Below, in pieces: positions 56,248 through 64,000 of a DNA stretch of 64,000 bases. The position numbers and the translations under genes are program-made. The notes under the pieces were generated by a model. That model made no database searches and was not told where the DNA came from. It worked only from the letters and a program-made list of their open reading frames with translations. Within the stretch, counting starts at the first letter, position 1; every line of letters begins with the position of its first letter. This DNA is from Halobiforma lacisalsi AJ5 (GTDB lineage: Archaea > Halobacteriota > Halobacteria > Halobacteriales > Natrialbaceae), in contig NZ_CP019285.1 of the NCBI RefSeq assembly GCF_000226975.2, forward strand, positions 310,001 to 374,000, given 5' to 3'.

Positions 56248-58812
56248 ATGGCTGGTTTGCAGGGACTCGTTCCGGATCCCCTCCGACGAAGCTACGTGGC
56301 GAAGTTCGGACTCGTCATCGTTCTCGTGTTGCTCGTCACGCTGGGGGTCGCCGGGTTCTACTACGTCGACATTTCCGAGGAGATCACCGCCGACGTACAG
56401 TCGGAGATGGAACTGACCGCCGAACTCGAGGCCGACGAGATCGGCTCCTGGATCGAAACGCAGGAACAGCAGGCGGCCGCGCTCGCCTCCGACGGCGACG
56501 CTGACCTGGCCGGGAGCTCCGATATCGGGATCAACACCGCGCTGAAAAACGAGTTGACGTTCATGCCCGACGAGGTGCAACGACTCCACTACGTCGACCT
56601 CGAGTCCAACGAGATCGCACACAGCACCGACGAGGCTGTGGTGGGGACAGACCTCGCGGAACTGGGGGTCGACGTCCACGAGCGCGAAGTCGGCTACGTC
56701 GAGGAACACGAGTTCGACGGCAGCTACATCGCCGACGGACGCGCGACACACTCGGACGTCTACGAGTCGAACGGCGAGCCCGTGATGGCGTTCTTCGGCC
56801 CGATCGAGGGAGAGGACGCGGCGGTAATGATCGTCGTGTCGGTCGACGGCGTCTCGGAAACGTTCGCCGAGTCGATCGAAGGCAGCACGACCGAGGTCGT
56901 CGACGCGTCGGACGGGAACGTGATGCTGGCGAACGAGAGCGACGCCGTGCTCTCGACGTACCGCGACGGCCCCGACAGCCGAGTGATCGAAGAGGGACGG
57001 AGCGGCCCGGGATCGACCGAGTTCGACGACGCGGACGACGTCGTCGCGTACGCGCCGGTGCCGAACACCGACTGGGTCATCGCCACCCACGCCCCCCAGA
57101 CCAACGCCTACGCGCTGGTCGACGACGTCGCGGGGTCGCTGATCGTCATCATCTCGATCGCGCTGGCCGGCTTCCTGATCATCGGCGCGACGATCGGCCG
57201 CTCGACCGCCAACGCCCTCGAGGGGCTCGCCGAGGACGCAACCCGGCTCTCGGAGGGGGACACGAGCATCACGATCGAGGACGACGGTCGGATCGACGAG
57301 GTCGGGCAAGTGCGGACCGCCTTCGCGGGCATCCAGTCGTACCTCGAGACGGCCGCCGACCAGGCCGACGCCATCGCCCGCCAGGAGTTCGACGACCCGG
57401 CTCTCGAGCGCGACGTGCCCGGCGGGCTCGGCGACTCCCTCGAGACGATGCGAGCCGACCTCGAGAGTTACATCGACGACCTCGAGGCGTCGAAGGCCGA
57501 AGCCGAGGCGTCCCAGGAGCAGGCTGCGGAGGCCCGTCGCGAGGCCGAAGAACTCGCCCAGCGCCTCGAGCGCAAGGCCGGGGAGTTCGCGGACGTGATG
57601 GCCGACGCCGCCGACGGGGACTTCACCCGCCGACTCGACGAGAACGTCGACAACGACGCTCTCGCCGAGATCGCCGCCGCGTTCAACGGGATGCTCGAGG
57701 ATCTCGAGCGGACCGTCCTCGATATTCAGGGGATGGCCGAAGAGGTCGACCGCGTCAGCCGGGACGTAACCGCCCGCGTCGAGGAGATCGAACAGGCCAG
57801 TACCGAGGTCAGCACCTCCGCCGACGAGATCGCCACGGCTACCGCCGAACAGAGCCAGCGGTTCCAGGAGGTCTACGGCGAGATGAACGACCTCTCCGCC
57901 ACGGTCGAGGAGATCGCTTCCACCGCGGACGACGTCGCCTCGGTCTCGGAGGAAGCCGCCGATCGCGCCGAGGCGGCCGGCGAAGCCAGCAGCGAGATCC
58001 GGTCGGAGATGGATCGGCTCGAGGACCGAACGGCGGCGATCACCGACCGGATCGAGCAACTGGACGACGAGATGGGCGAGATCCGCGAGATCGTCGACCT
58101 GATCGACGACATCGCGGGCCAGACGAACCTGCTGGCACTGAACGCCTCGATCGAGGCCGCCGCCGCAGGGAGCGAGGGCGACGGGTTCGCAGTCGTCGCT
58201 GACGAGGTCAAATCACTGGCAGAGGAGACTGCCAAGGCGACCCAGGAGGTCGACGACCGCATCTCCGAGGTCGAACGCGCCGTCGAGGAGACCGTCGACG
58301 AGATCGAACGCATGCAGGAACGCGTCGAGAACGGGAGCGAGGTCGTCGGCGAAGGAATCGAGGCGATCGAGGCGATCACCGAACAGGTCGCGGAGGCCAA
58401 CGCCGGCGTCCAGTCGATCGACGAGGCGACCGACGAGCAGGCCCGCGCCAGCGAGCGGGTCGTCACGATGGTCGACGAAGTCACCGACGTCAGCGAGGAG
58501 ACGAAAGACGAAACCGAGAACGTCGCCGCGGCCGTCGAAGAACAGACCGCGACGATCGCCGAAGTCGCCTCCGGCGCACAGACCCAGACCGAACTCGCCG
58601 AGGAACTCCGGGATTCGCTCGAGGCGTTCGACGTGGACGGCAAAGAGGCCGACGGCGAGGACGTGGCCGGCCGACTCGAGGGCGTCGCGGACGGGGAGGC
58701 AGACACCGACGGTCCGACCCGCACGGACGCCGACGACTCGGATGGCGAACTGCTCACGTACGAGGAAGAGACCGACCTCGAGGTGCGAGACGGGTCGGCC
58801 GACGAGGAGTAA
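56248..58812 (+). CDS. Methyl-accepting transducer, tandem copy 2
   Basis: The 854-residue transducer starts [21 protein letters not shown] with a membrane helix (about 20-42), a divergent extracellular sensor (about 43-290), a second helix (about 292-312), HAMP and the same type of signalling domain (tip [21 protein letters not shown]). The open frame extends to 56113, but the ATG at 56248 matches the start of copy 1. It follows copy 1 after 159 bp that are rich in GTCGGC repeats. Compared with copy 1, it lacks the long Gly/Asp-rich tail. Confidence 0.94.
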   Translation: MAGLQGLVPDPLRRSYVAKFGLVIVLVLLVTLGVAGFYYVDISEEITADVQSEMELTAELEADEIGSWIETQEQQAAALASDGDADLAGSSDIGINTALKNELTFMPDEVQRLHYVDLESNEIAHSTDEAVVGTDLAELGVDVHEREVGYVEEHEFDGSYIADGRATHSDVYESNGEPVMAFFGPIEGEDAAVMIVVSVDGVSETFAESIEGSTTEVVDASDGNVMLANESDAVLSTYRDGPDSRVIEEGRSGPGSTEFDDADDVVAYAPVPNTDWVIATHAPQTNAYALVDDVAGSLIVIISIALAGFLIIGATIGRSTANALEGLAEDATRLSEGDTSITIEDDGRIDEVGQVRTAFAGIQSYLETAADQADAIARQEFDDPALERDVPGGLGDSLETMRADLESYIDDLEASKAEAEASQEQAAEARREAEELAQRLERKAGEFADVMADAADGDFTRRLDENVDNDALAEIAAAFNGMLEDLERTVLDIQGMAEEVDRVSRDVTARVEEIEQASTEVSTSADEIATATAEQSQRFQEVYGEMNDLSATVEEIASTADDVASVSEEAADRAEAAGEASSEIRSEMDRLEDRTAAITDRIEQLDDEMGEIREIVDLIDDIAGQTNLLALNASIEAAAAGSEGDGFAVVADEVKSLAEETAKATQEVDDRISEVERAVEETVDEIERMQERVENGSEVVGEGIEAIEAITEQVAEANAGVQSIDEATDEQARASERVVTMVDEVTDVSEETKDETENVAAAVEEQTATIAEVASGAQTQTELAEELRDSLEAFDVDGKEADGEDVAGRLEGVADGEADTDGPTRTDADDSDGELLTYEEETDLEVRDGSADEE
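57565..58016 (+). repeat. 452-bp segment identical to 54781-55232
   Basis: Second copy of the identical signalling-domain segment; see the partner entry. The flanking coding sequence is similar but carries scattered synonymous differences. Confidence 0.9.
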
Positions 58813-58954
58813 GGCGCAGCGTCGACGTCCCGATCCGCTCGAGTGCCTCGAGCGAGACCCCGCGAACGCGCGGTGGGCGGTTCGAGTACGAACGGAACCA
58901 AACGGGTCGCCCGATCCATCACCCTTTTCTCGCTGTACCGGCATCGTTACTCCG

Positions 58955-60328
58955 ATGGATTCCCCGGTGACCGAGATCGAGGCTGACCTCTCGTTCGAGC
59001 ACGTTCCCGAGACCGATCAGTCGTTCGAGAACGCCCTCGAGAAGGCCCGCGACGGCGATCGGCTCACTGTCGACGACGCCGTCGAGTTGCTCACGACCGG
59101 GACCGACACCGACGGGATCGACCGCCGGCGCAAGGAACGCGTCCTCGAGGCCGCGGATCGGCGCCGGGCCGAGGTCGTCGGCGACGAAGTCACCTTCACG
59201 GCGAACCTCAACAACAACGTCACCACCGCCTGTAACGTCGGCTGCCTGTTCTGTAATTTCAAGGACACCGCCCGCACCTTCGAGCGGGACGCCGACGTCG
59301 AGACGGCCGGGTTCACGAAGACGCCGGCCGAGTCCCGCGAGATCGTCGCCGACGCCGTCGAGCGGGGGATCTACGAGGTCTGCTCGGTCTCGGGGCTTCA
59401 CCCCGCGTTCGCCCTCGACGACGAGCACAGGGAACTCCTCGAGGCCCACCCCGAGCCAAAGGAGATCAACTACAAGCCGCCCGAGGTCTACGAGACGAAT
59501 CCCGGCACGTACGTCGACCAGATCGCGGCGATGAGCGTCGACGGGGTCCACGTCCACTCGATGACGCCCGAGGAGGCCTACCACGCCCGACGGGGGACCG
59601 ACTGGTCGTACGAGGAGGTCTACCGCCGGCTGAAAGACGCCGGCCTCGATACGGTGCCGGGGACGGCCGCCGAGATCCTCGTCGACGAGGTCCGTGACGT
59701 CATCTGCCCCGGGAAGATCCGCACCGACGACTGGCTCGAGGCGATGGAGGCCGCGGCTGAGGTCGGCCTGGGGATGACGGCGACGATCATGTACGGCCAC
59801 GTCGAGAACGAGGCCCACCGTGCGCTCCACCTGAAACGGGTCCGGGACCTGCAGGACCGGACCGGCAACATCACGGAGTTCGTCCCCCTCTCGTTCGTCC
59901 ACCGGAATACGCCGCTGTACGAGCAGGGCGTGATCGCCGGCGGTGCGAGCGACGACGAGGACGAACTGCTGATCGCCGTCTCGCGGCTGTTCCTCGATAA
60001 CGTCGACCACATCCAGTCCTCCTGGGTGAAATACGGCGACGAACAGGGCCTGAAGATGCTGAACTGCGGGGCCGACGACTTCATGGGAACGATCCTCTCC
60101 GAGGAGATCACCAAGCGCGCGGGCGGCGACTACGGCGAGTTCCGGTCGTTCCGGGACTACGTCGAGATGATCACCTCCATCGGCCGGATCCCCGTCGAGC
60201 GGTCGACCGACTACGAGAAGCGACGGGTCGTCGACCCCGACGACCCGCCCTTCGGCCCGCAACTCGGTCCGAAAGCCGACGGGACGCCGCTGCTCGAGGG
60301 CGAACGGCGAGCGCCGGCCGACGACTGA
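58955..60328 (+). CDS. cofH: 7,8-didemethyl-8-hydroxy-5-deazariboflavin synthase subunit 2 (CofH)
   Basis: CofH joins the ribityl pyrimidine to tyrosine in making F0, the chromophore of coenzyme F420. The 457-residue radical SAM protein shows VTTACNVGCLFCNFKDTARTF with the CxxxCxxC cluster motif, YEVCSVSGLHPAF, DGVHVHSMTPEEAYHA and VPGTAAEILVDEVRDVICPGKI. CofG, its partner, is not in the window. The ATG at 58955 was chosen because it starts a normal haloarchaeal N-terminus. The LLM-type oxidoreductase at 62.3 kb may use the resulting cofactor. Confidence 0.94.
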   Translation: MDSPVTEIEADLSFEHVPETDQSFENALEKARDGDRLTVDDAVELLTTGTDTDGIDRRRKERVLEAADRRRAEVVGDEVTFTANLNNNVTTACNVGCLFCNFKDTARTFERDADVETAGFTKTPAESREIVADAVERGIYEVCSVSGLHPAFALDDEHRELLEAHPEPKEINYKPPEVYETNPGTYVDQIAAMSVDGVHVHSMTPEEAYHARRGTDWSYEEVYRRLKDAGLDTVPGTAAEILVDEVRDVICPGKIRTDDWLEAMEAAAEVGLGMTATIMYGHVENEAHRALHLKRVRDLQDRTGNITEFVPLSFVHRNTPLYEQGVIAGGASDDEDELLIAVSRLFLDNVDHIQSSWVKYGDEQGLKMLNCGADDFMGTILSEEITKRAGGDYGEFRSFRDYVEMITSIGRIPVERSTDYEKRRVVDPDDPPFGPQLGPKADGTPLLEGERRAPADD

Positions 60329-60434
60329 TCCCGGAGACCCGGAGACCCGAAGACTCGAACGGACGCGACGGACGCCGAGCCCCGTGAGCGAGCACGAGGG
60401 AACCTTAATCCGTTCCCACACCAACGGACCCAAC

Positions 60435-61751
60435 ATGCTCGCGTACCACGCCCTGTTTCTGCTCCTGTTCGTCGGCACGACGGCCTTCTTCAGCGTCCTG
60501 GCCGTTCTGAACGTCCGCCACGGGCGGCGGGCGCTCGAACGCGAACGCGACTGGGTCGAGAAGCGACTGGACGTCGCGGACCTCGATCGGGTGGTCGGCT
60601 ACCAGCGATCGAAGACGCTGCTCTCGCAGGTCCGCACGTGGCTCGGCGTCGCCGTCGTGCTCGCGGCGCTCTACTCGGGCGCGCTCGCCGAGATCGTCGC
60701 CGGACTCGAGGGACTGGGGTACGGGCCGGTCCTCACGGGCGTCGTCTTCTTCGCGGGCGCGGTCGTCGCGCTCCGGCTCCTGTCGGTGCCGTTCGACGCG
60801 TACGACACCTTCGTGATCGAAGAACGGTTCGACTTCAACGAGACGACGCCCGGCCTCTTCCTCCGCGACGCAGTCCTGGGGACGGCGATCGGCGTCGTCT
60901 TCGCGGCCGCCCTCGCGGCCGGCGTGCTCTGGTTCGTGGCAGCGGTCCCGACCTACTGGTGGCTGGCCGCAGTCGGGCTCTACGCGGCGTTCTCACTAAC
61001 GATGCTCGTCGTCTATCCCCGAGTCATCGCGCCGCTTTTCAACGATTTCGAACCGGTCGAGTCCGGATCGTTGCGGGACGCGGTCGAGCGCGTCTTCGAA
61101 CGGGCTGGCTTCTCCTGTGACGACGTCTACGTCATGGACGCGAGCAAGCGCTCCTCGCACGCCAACGCCTACTTCATCGGCTTCGGCCGGACCAAACGGG
61201 TCGTGCTGTTCGACACCCTCGTCGAGACGATGGACCGCGAGGAGATCCAGGCCGTGCTGGCCCACGAACTCGCCCACTGGAAGCGGGCCCACATCTGGAA
61301 GCAGTTCGCCGCCGGAGTCGTCCGGGTCGGGGCCGTCTTCGCGGTCCTGTGGCTGTTGCTCGAGACGACGTGGCTGTACGCGATGTTCGACCTGCCCGAG
61401 ACGGCCTACGCCGGGCTGGCGGTCGGCGCGCTCTGGATCCAGCCGCTCGCGAAACTCGCCAGCCCGCTCGAGAACCGGCTCTCGCTCGCCCACGAGCGCG
61501 AGGCCGACGCCTTCGCGACGGAGGTGATGGGCGACGGCGAGCCGTTGATCGAGGCGCTGTGTCGGCTGGCCTCGGAGAACCTCTCGAACCCGTTCCCCCA
61601 TCCGCTCTACGCGACGTTTCACTACACGCACCCGCCAATTCCGGACCGAATCAGGTACCTCCAGGTCCTCGAGGACGGGGGTGACCTCGAGACGGACGCG
61701 GGGTCGGGCGAGCCGCCCTCGCCGGCGAGCGGGTCGGACGCCTCCGACTGA
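60435..61751 (+). CDS. M48-family Ste24-like membrane metalloprotease
   Basis: The 438-residue membrane protease has M48 N-terminal transmembrane segments (about seven hydrophobic stretches), the zinc motif HELAHW (about residue 277) and the distal zinc ligand Glu/Asp in LAHEREADAFA (about residue 355). This layout matches Ste24/CAAX-type proteases, which in archaea may degrade membrane proteins. A TTAATCC element about 27 bp upstream supports ATG 60435. The C-terminus is a short acidic tail. Confidence 0.92.
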   Translation: MLAYHALFLLLFVGTTAFFSVLAVLNVRHGRRALERERDWVEKRLDVADLDRVVGYQRSKTLLSQVRTWLGVAVVLAALYSGALAEIVAGLEGLGYGPVLTGVVFFAGAVVALRLLSVPFDAYDTFVIEERFDFNETTPGLFLRDAVLGTAIGVVFAAALAAGVLWFVAAVPTYWWLAAVGLYAAFSLTMLVVYPRVIAPLFNDFEPVESGSLRDAVERVFERAGFSCDDVYVMDASKRSSHANAYFIGFGRTKRVVLFDTLVETMDREEIQAVLAHELAHWKRAHIWKQFAAGVVRVGAVFAVLWLLLETTWLYAMFDLPETAYAGLAVGALWIQPLAKLASPLENRLSLAHEREADAFATEVMGDGEPLIEALCRLASENLSNPFPHPLYATFHYTHPPIPDRIRYLQVLEDGGDLETDAGSGEPPSPASGSDASD

Positions 61752-61768
61752 GTCGGTCCGCAGGGACC

Positions 61769-62227
61769 TCACTCGGTCGACTCCCAGGGTTTCGTCTCGG
61801 CGTCGACGAACTCGGACAGTTCGTCGAATTCGTCGGGAAGTTGGGTCTCGACGTTCGCGAGTTCCCCGCCGGGTGCCAGCAGACTGACGAGTTCGATCAC
61901 CGCCTTGCTTCGGTAGACCGCCTCCGCGCGGTCGATCTCCGCCGGCCTGCCGTAGGCGGCGTCGAGATCGAGATCGTCGTGGTTCAGTTTCGCCTGTACG
62001 CGGTCGACGAACCCGTCGAAGTCGAACGTGTGGCCGTGGTCGGCCGCGAGCAGGTAGCGGTCGATCTCCATCGGCAGCGGACCCGCGATGTCCGTCGCCC
62101 CGCCCTCGCCGACGCGTTCGCCGAGCGTCTCGAGGACCGCACGCGTCGTCCTGACGGCCTCGGCCTGCGTCCCGGCCTCCACTCGGTGCTGTACCTCGCC
62201 GATGAAGTCGTTGTAGCTCGTTGACAT
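61769..62227 (-). CDS. DUF2267 family protein
   Basis: The 152-residue protein (MSTSYNDFIGEVQHRVEAGT) is made of the helical repeats seen in DUF2267 proteins, with AEAVRTTRAVLETLGERV and the DIAGPLPMEIDRYL motif. The family has no confirmed biochemical role. It is convergent with the protease gene (17-bp gap). Confidence 0.88.
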   Translation of the reverse strand: MSTSYNDFIGEVQHRVEAGTQAEAVRTTRAVLETLGERVGEGGATDIAGPLPMEIDRYLLAADHGHTFDFDGFVDRVQAKLNHDDLDLDAAYGRPAEIDRAEAVYRSKAVIELVSLLAPGGELANVETQLPDEFDELSEFVDAETKPWESTE

Positions 62228-62310
62228 CGGAACCACCTAGCGATCGATACGGAGGAGTCGAAAAACCATACGCCGGCCTTCGCAGGTCGGAATCGACGGG
62301 GCGACCGGAA

Positions 62311-63291
62311 CTACCCCTCGGGAGCGAACGCCACCATCGTCTCCTCGAGCGTCTCGGTCGAGGCTGGCTCGGGGAGGACAATAAGCGGCTCGTCGATCGG
62401 CGTCCGCTCGACCAGCCCCTGCAGTCGGTCGCGGGCGTCGTCGGGCGTCGCCGCGATCCCCAGGTCGTCGACCATCTCGTCGGAGACGGCGTCGGCGGCG
62501 GCCTCCCGATCCCCGGAGCGCCAGGCGTCGGCGACCCGGTCGGCCCGCTCGGGGTAGGCCGACGCGACCGCGTTCCGGTACCCCTCGCCGCTGCCGACGT
62601 AGTACGCGACGTGTCGACGGATCGTCCGGCGCGCCGTCTCGAGGTCCGGGTCGACGGCCGCGGGGACATACGGCGCGACCGTGATCTCCGCGGGGTCGCG
62701 GTCCCGCTCCTGGGCAGCCCCGGCGACTTCCTCGAACGCCTCGTCGAGCTGCGAGAACGGGATGTTGTGCGGAATCCAGCCGTCGCAGAGCCGGCCGACG
62801 ACCCGCCGGTTGGCCGGCCCGAGCCCGGCGTGGTAGATCGGCACCGATCCGCTCTCGAGCGCGGGGAAGTCCGCGACCGAGAGCAGTTCGCCGTCGTAGT
62901 CGACGGGCTCGCCGTCGCCGGAGAGGTACCCGCGGACGATCTCGATGGTCTCGTGGGCGCGTCGCACCGGCTGGTCGAACGACATCCCGTGGAGATCCTC
63001 GACGGCCTTCGGGGTACTCGTCCCGAGTCCGAGCGTGAACCGCCCGTCGGAGGCGCGCTCGAGCGCGGCAGCGGTCATCGCCAGGACGGCCGGCGACCGC
63101 GAGTAGACGTTCAGGATGGCGCTGCCGAGTTCTACCTCGTCGGTGCGGGTCGCCAGTTCGCCTAGCTGGACGACGGCGCTTTCGCCCCACAACTCGCCGA
63201 GCCAGACCCCGTCGTAGCCGAGTTCTTCGGCGCGAACCGCGCGATCGATCCGTTCGGCGTCCCCCGACGTCAGTACCAGTCCGACGTTCAT
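62311..63291 (-). CDS. LLM-class (luciferase-like) flavin/F420-dependent oxidoreductase
   Basis: The 326-residue TIM-barrel protein starts MNVGLVLTSGDAERIDRAVRA and has GYDGVWLGELWGESAVVQLGELATRTD, FTLGLGTSTPKAVEDLHG and VPIYHAGLGPANRRVVGRLCDGW, characteristic of luciferase-like enzymes. In haloarchaea these generally use F420. cofH about 2 kb away makes the F420 precursor, which supports F420 use. The substrate is unknown. The open frame extends far upstream, but the ATG at 63291 begins the domain. Confidence 0.9.
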   Translation of the reverse strand: MNVGLVLTSGDAERIDRAVRAEELGYDGVWLGELWGESAVVQLGELATRTDEVELGSAILNVYSRSPAVLAMTAAALERASDGRFTLGLGTSTPKAVEDLHGMSFDQPVRRAHETIEIVRGYLSGDGEPVDYDGELLSVADFPALESGSVPIYHAGLGPANRRVVGRLCDGWIPHNIPFSQLDEAFEEVAGAAQERDRDPAEITVAPYVPAAVDPDLETARRTIRRHVAYYVGSGEGYRNAVASAYPERADRVADAWRSGDREAAADAVSDEMVDDLGIAATPDDARDRLQGLVERTPIDEPLIVLPEPASTETLEETMVAFAPEG

Positions 63292-63347
63292 GGTCGTGGT
63301 CTCGATGCCCAGCGAGAAAAGGATCGGTGTCGATCTGCCACGGCGGA

Positions 63348-64000
63348 CTACAACGTCGCGATCGTCGCGATCGTCGCCGAAAACAGGCCGAGGGCGATCC
63401 ACGTCAGTCCCGGCTTCGCCAGCCGCCGGGCGGCCACCTCCTGGGAGGCGTCCGCGACGACGAACGCGGGCGCGCCCGGCCCGTCCTCGATCACCGCGCT
63501 GACGTCCCGCATCCGCTCGCGCGCGTCGACATCGTAGCGGGACTGCCCGAAGACGTACGCCTCCTCGCCGGGCTCGAGCCGGCGTTCGTGGTACTTCCGG
63601 TCGTTCCCGGTCGCGATCTCGACGACCTTGAGGTCGACGGACGTGTTCTCTGACTCGAGGTCGGACTCGGTCGCGAGAAATTCCCGGATCGGCTCGGGTT
63701 CGGGCTCGCCGCCGTCGACCCGGATCGTGTCCTCGCTCGCGAGCGCGAGGTCGGCTCCCGCCGGGTCGACGCGCACGCTCGCGGTCTCGTCCTCGAGTCG
63801 GAACGGGACGCCGCCGGCCCCCCGATCGACGGTGTTCCACGAGGAGTTCTTGCCGCTGGACTGGTACTCCTCGACCTCGTACTCGTAGACGAGACACCCG
63901 CTGCCGGTCAGCGGCGCGGTCACCGTCGCATCGATCCGGTCCGCGGTCCCCTCGAGTTCGACCGGGCCGTCGGCTCGTTCGACCGCGACGACGTCGTCGG
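63348..64000 (-). CDS. GIDE-domain-like membrane protein, 5' part cut by the window end
   Basis: The minus frame is open to the window edge. Upstream of an internal Met (63923) the same frame continues with VELEGTADRIDATVTAPLTG, so the gene starts beyond 64000. The visible part includes CLVYEYEVEEYQSSGKNSSWNTVD, resembling the GIDE domain, then a beta-rich region, YVFGQSRYDVDAR and a C-terminal membrane helix (LTWIALGLFSATIATIATL). The family is found in archaeal membrane proteins of unknown role. Confidence 0.7.
   Translation of the reverse strand, partial: DDVVAVERADGPVELEGTADRIDATVTAPLTGSGCLVYEYEVEEYQSSGKNSSWNTVDRGAGGVPFRLEDETASVRVDPAGADLALASEDTIRVDGGEPEPEPIREFLATESDLESENTSVDLKVVEIATGNDRKYHERRLEPGEEAYVFGQSRYDVDARERMRDVSAVIEDGPGAPAFVVADASQEVAARRLAKPGLTWIALGLFSATIATIATL

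Noticed and set aside
55429-58059. 876-residue minus-strand frame opposite the transducers
   Set aside because: Antisense of the repetitive transducer coding sequence; it has no independent support.

Overview
The window is chromosomal DNA of a halophilic archaeon (class Halobacteria). It is GC-rich, its proteins are strongly acidic, and TATA-box promoters sit 25-35 bp upstream of start codons, often with almost no leader. It carries archaeal hallmark genes (TFB, an Orc1/Cdc6 protein, the archaeosine tRNA-modification enzymes, an F420-precursor synthase) and typical haloarchaeal families (HTH_10/Bat regulators, haloarchaeal transducers, Tat lipoproteins, small zinc ribbons). A member of the Natrialbales is plausible, but the sequence alone does not fix the genus.

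Layout. 1-5.9 kb: end of an NfeD gene, its SPFH partner, a winged-helix protein with a Tat-like leader, a nucleotide-housecleaning NTPase, transcription factor B and aroD. 6.1-9.8 kb: an overlapping lipoprotein/chemoreceptor pair resembling BasB/BasT. 9.8-11.1 kb: an unusual 1.3-kb gene-free stretch with an AT-rich segment and an inverted repeat of about 25 bp, upstream of an Orc1/Cdc6-type gene (11.6-12.6 kb). 12.8-18.6 kb: a tight three-gene signalling operon (large PAS/GAF histidine kinase, receiver-only regulator, receiver-GAF-HTH_10 regulator). 19.9-24.7 kb: arcS and tgtA around a DMT transporter and a TRAM protein; the third archaeosine gene, RaSEA, lies at 40.1 kb. 25.0-27.9 kb: two tandem paralogous secreted acidic proteins with five pentapeptide-like blocks each and a shared promoter motif, the most novel-looking system here. 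28-34.4 kb: Nudix, PadR, a GGGAAC microsatellite, a small lipoprotein, a ubiquitin-like protein with a tail after its GlyGly, azlC with a frameshifted azlD, and small regulators. 35.3-37.2 kb: a tungsten-type aldehyde:ferredoxin oxidoreductase. 37.8-39.7 kb: a LOV (blue-light) HTH_10 regulator. 41.2-44.8 kb: a polyserine-containing hybrid sensor kinase. 44.9-53.3 kb: purine genes (purQ, purS, a purU/purN-like formyl enzyme, purC) interrupted by a lower-GC patch with a decayed oxidoreductase and a Tat-secreted unknown. 53.4-58.8 kb: two tandem chemoreceptors sharing 452 identical bases. 59-64 kb: cofH, a Ste24-like protease, a DUF2267 protein, a luciferase-like (probably F420-dependent) oxidoreductase and the end of a GIDE-like membrane protein.

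Themes: environmental sensing (three transducers, two large kinases, a LOV regulator), archaeosine synthesis (tgtA, arcS, RaSEA), purine synthesis, and F420 chemistry (cofH plus an LLM enzyme). No rRNA, tRNA, CRISPR array or intact insertion sequence was recognised.
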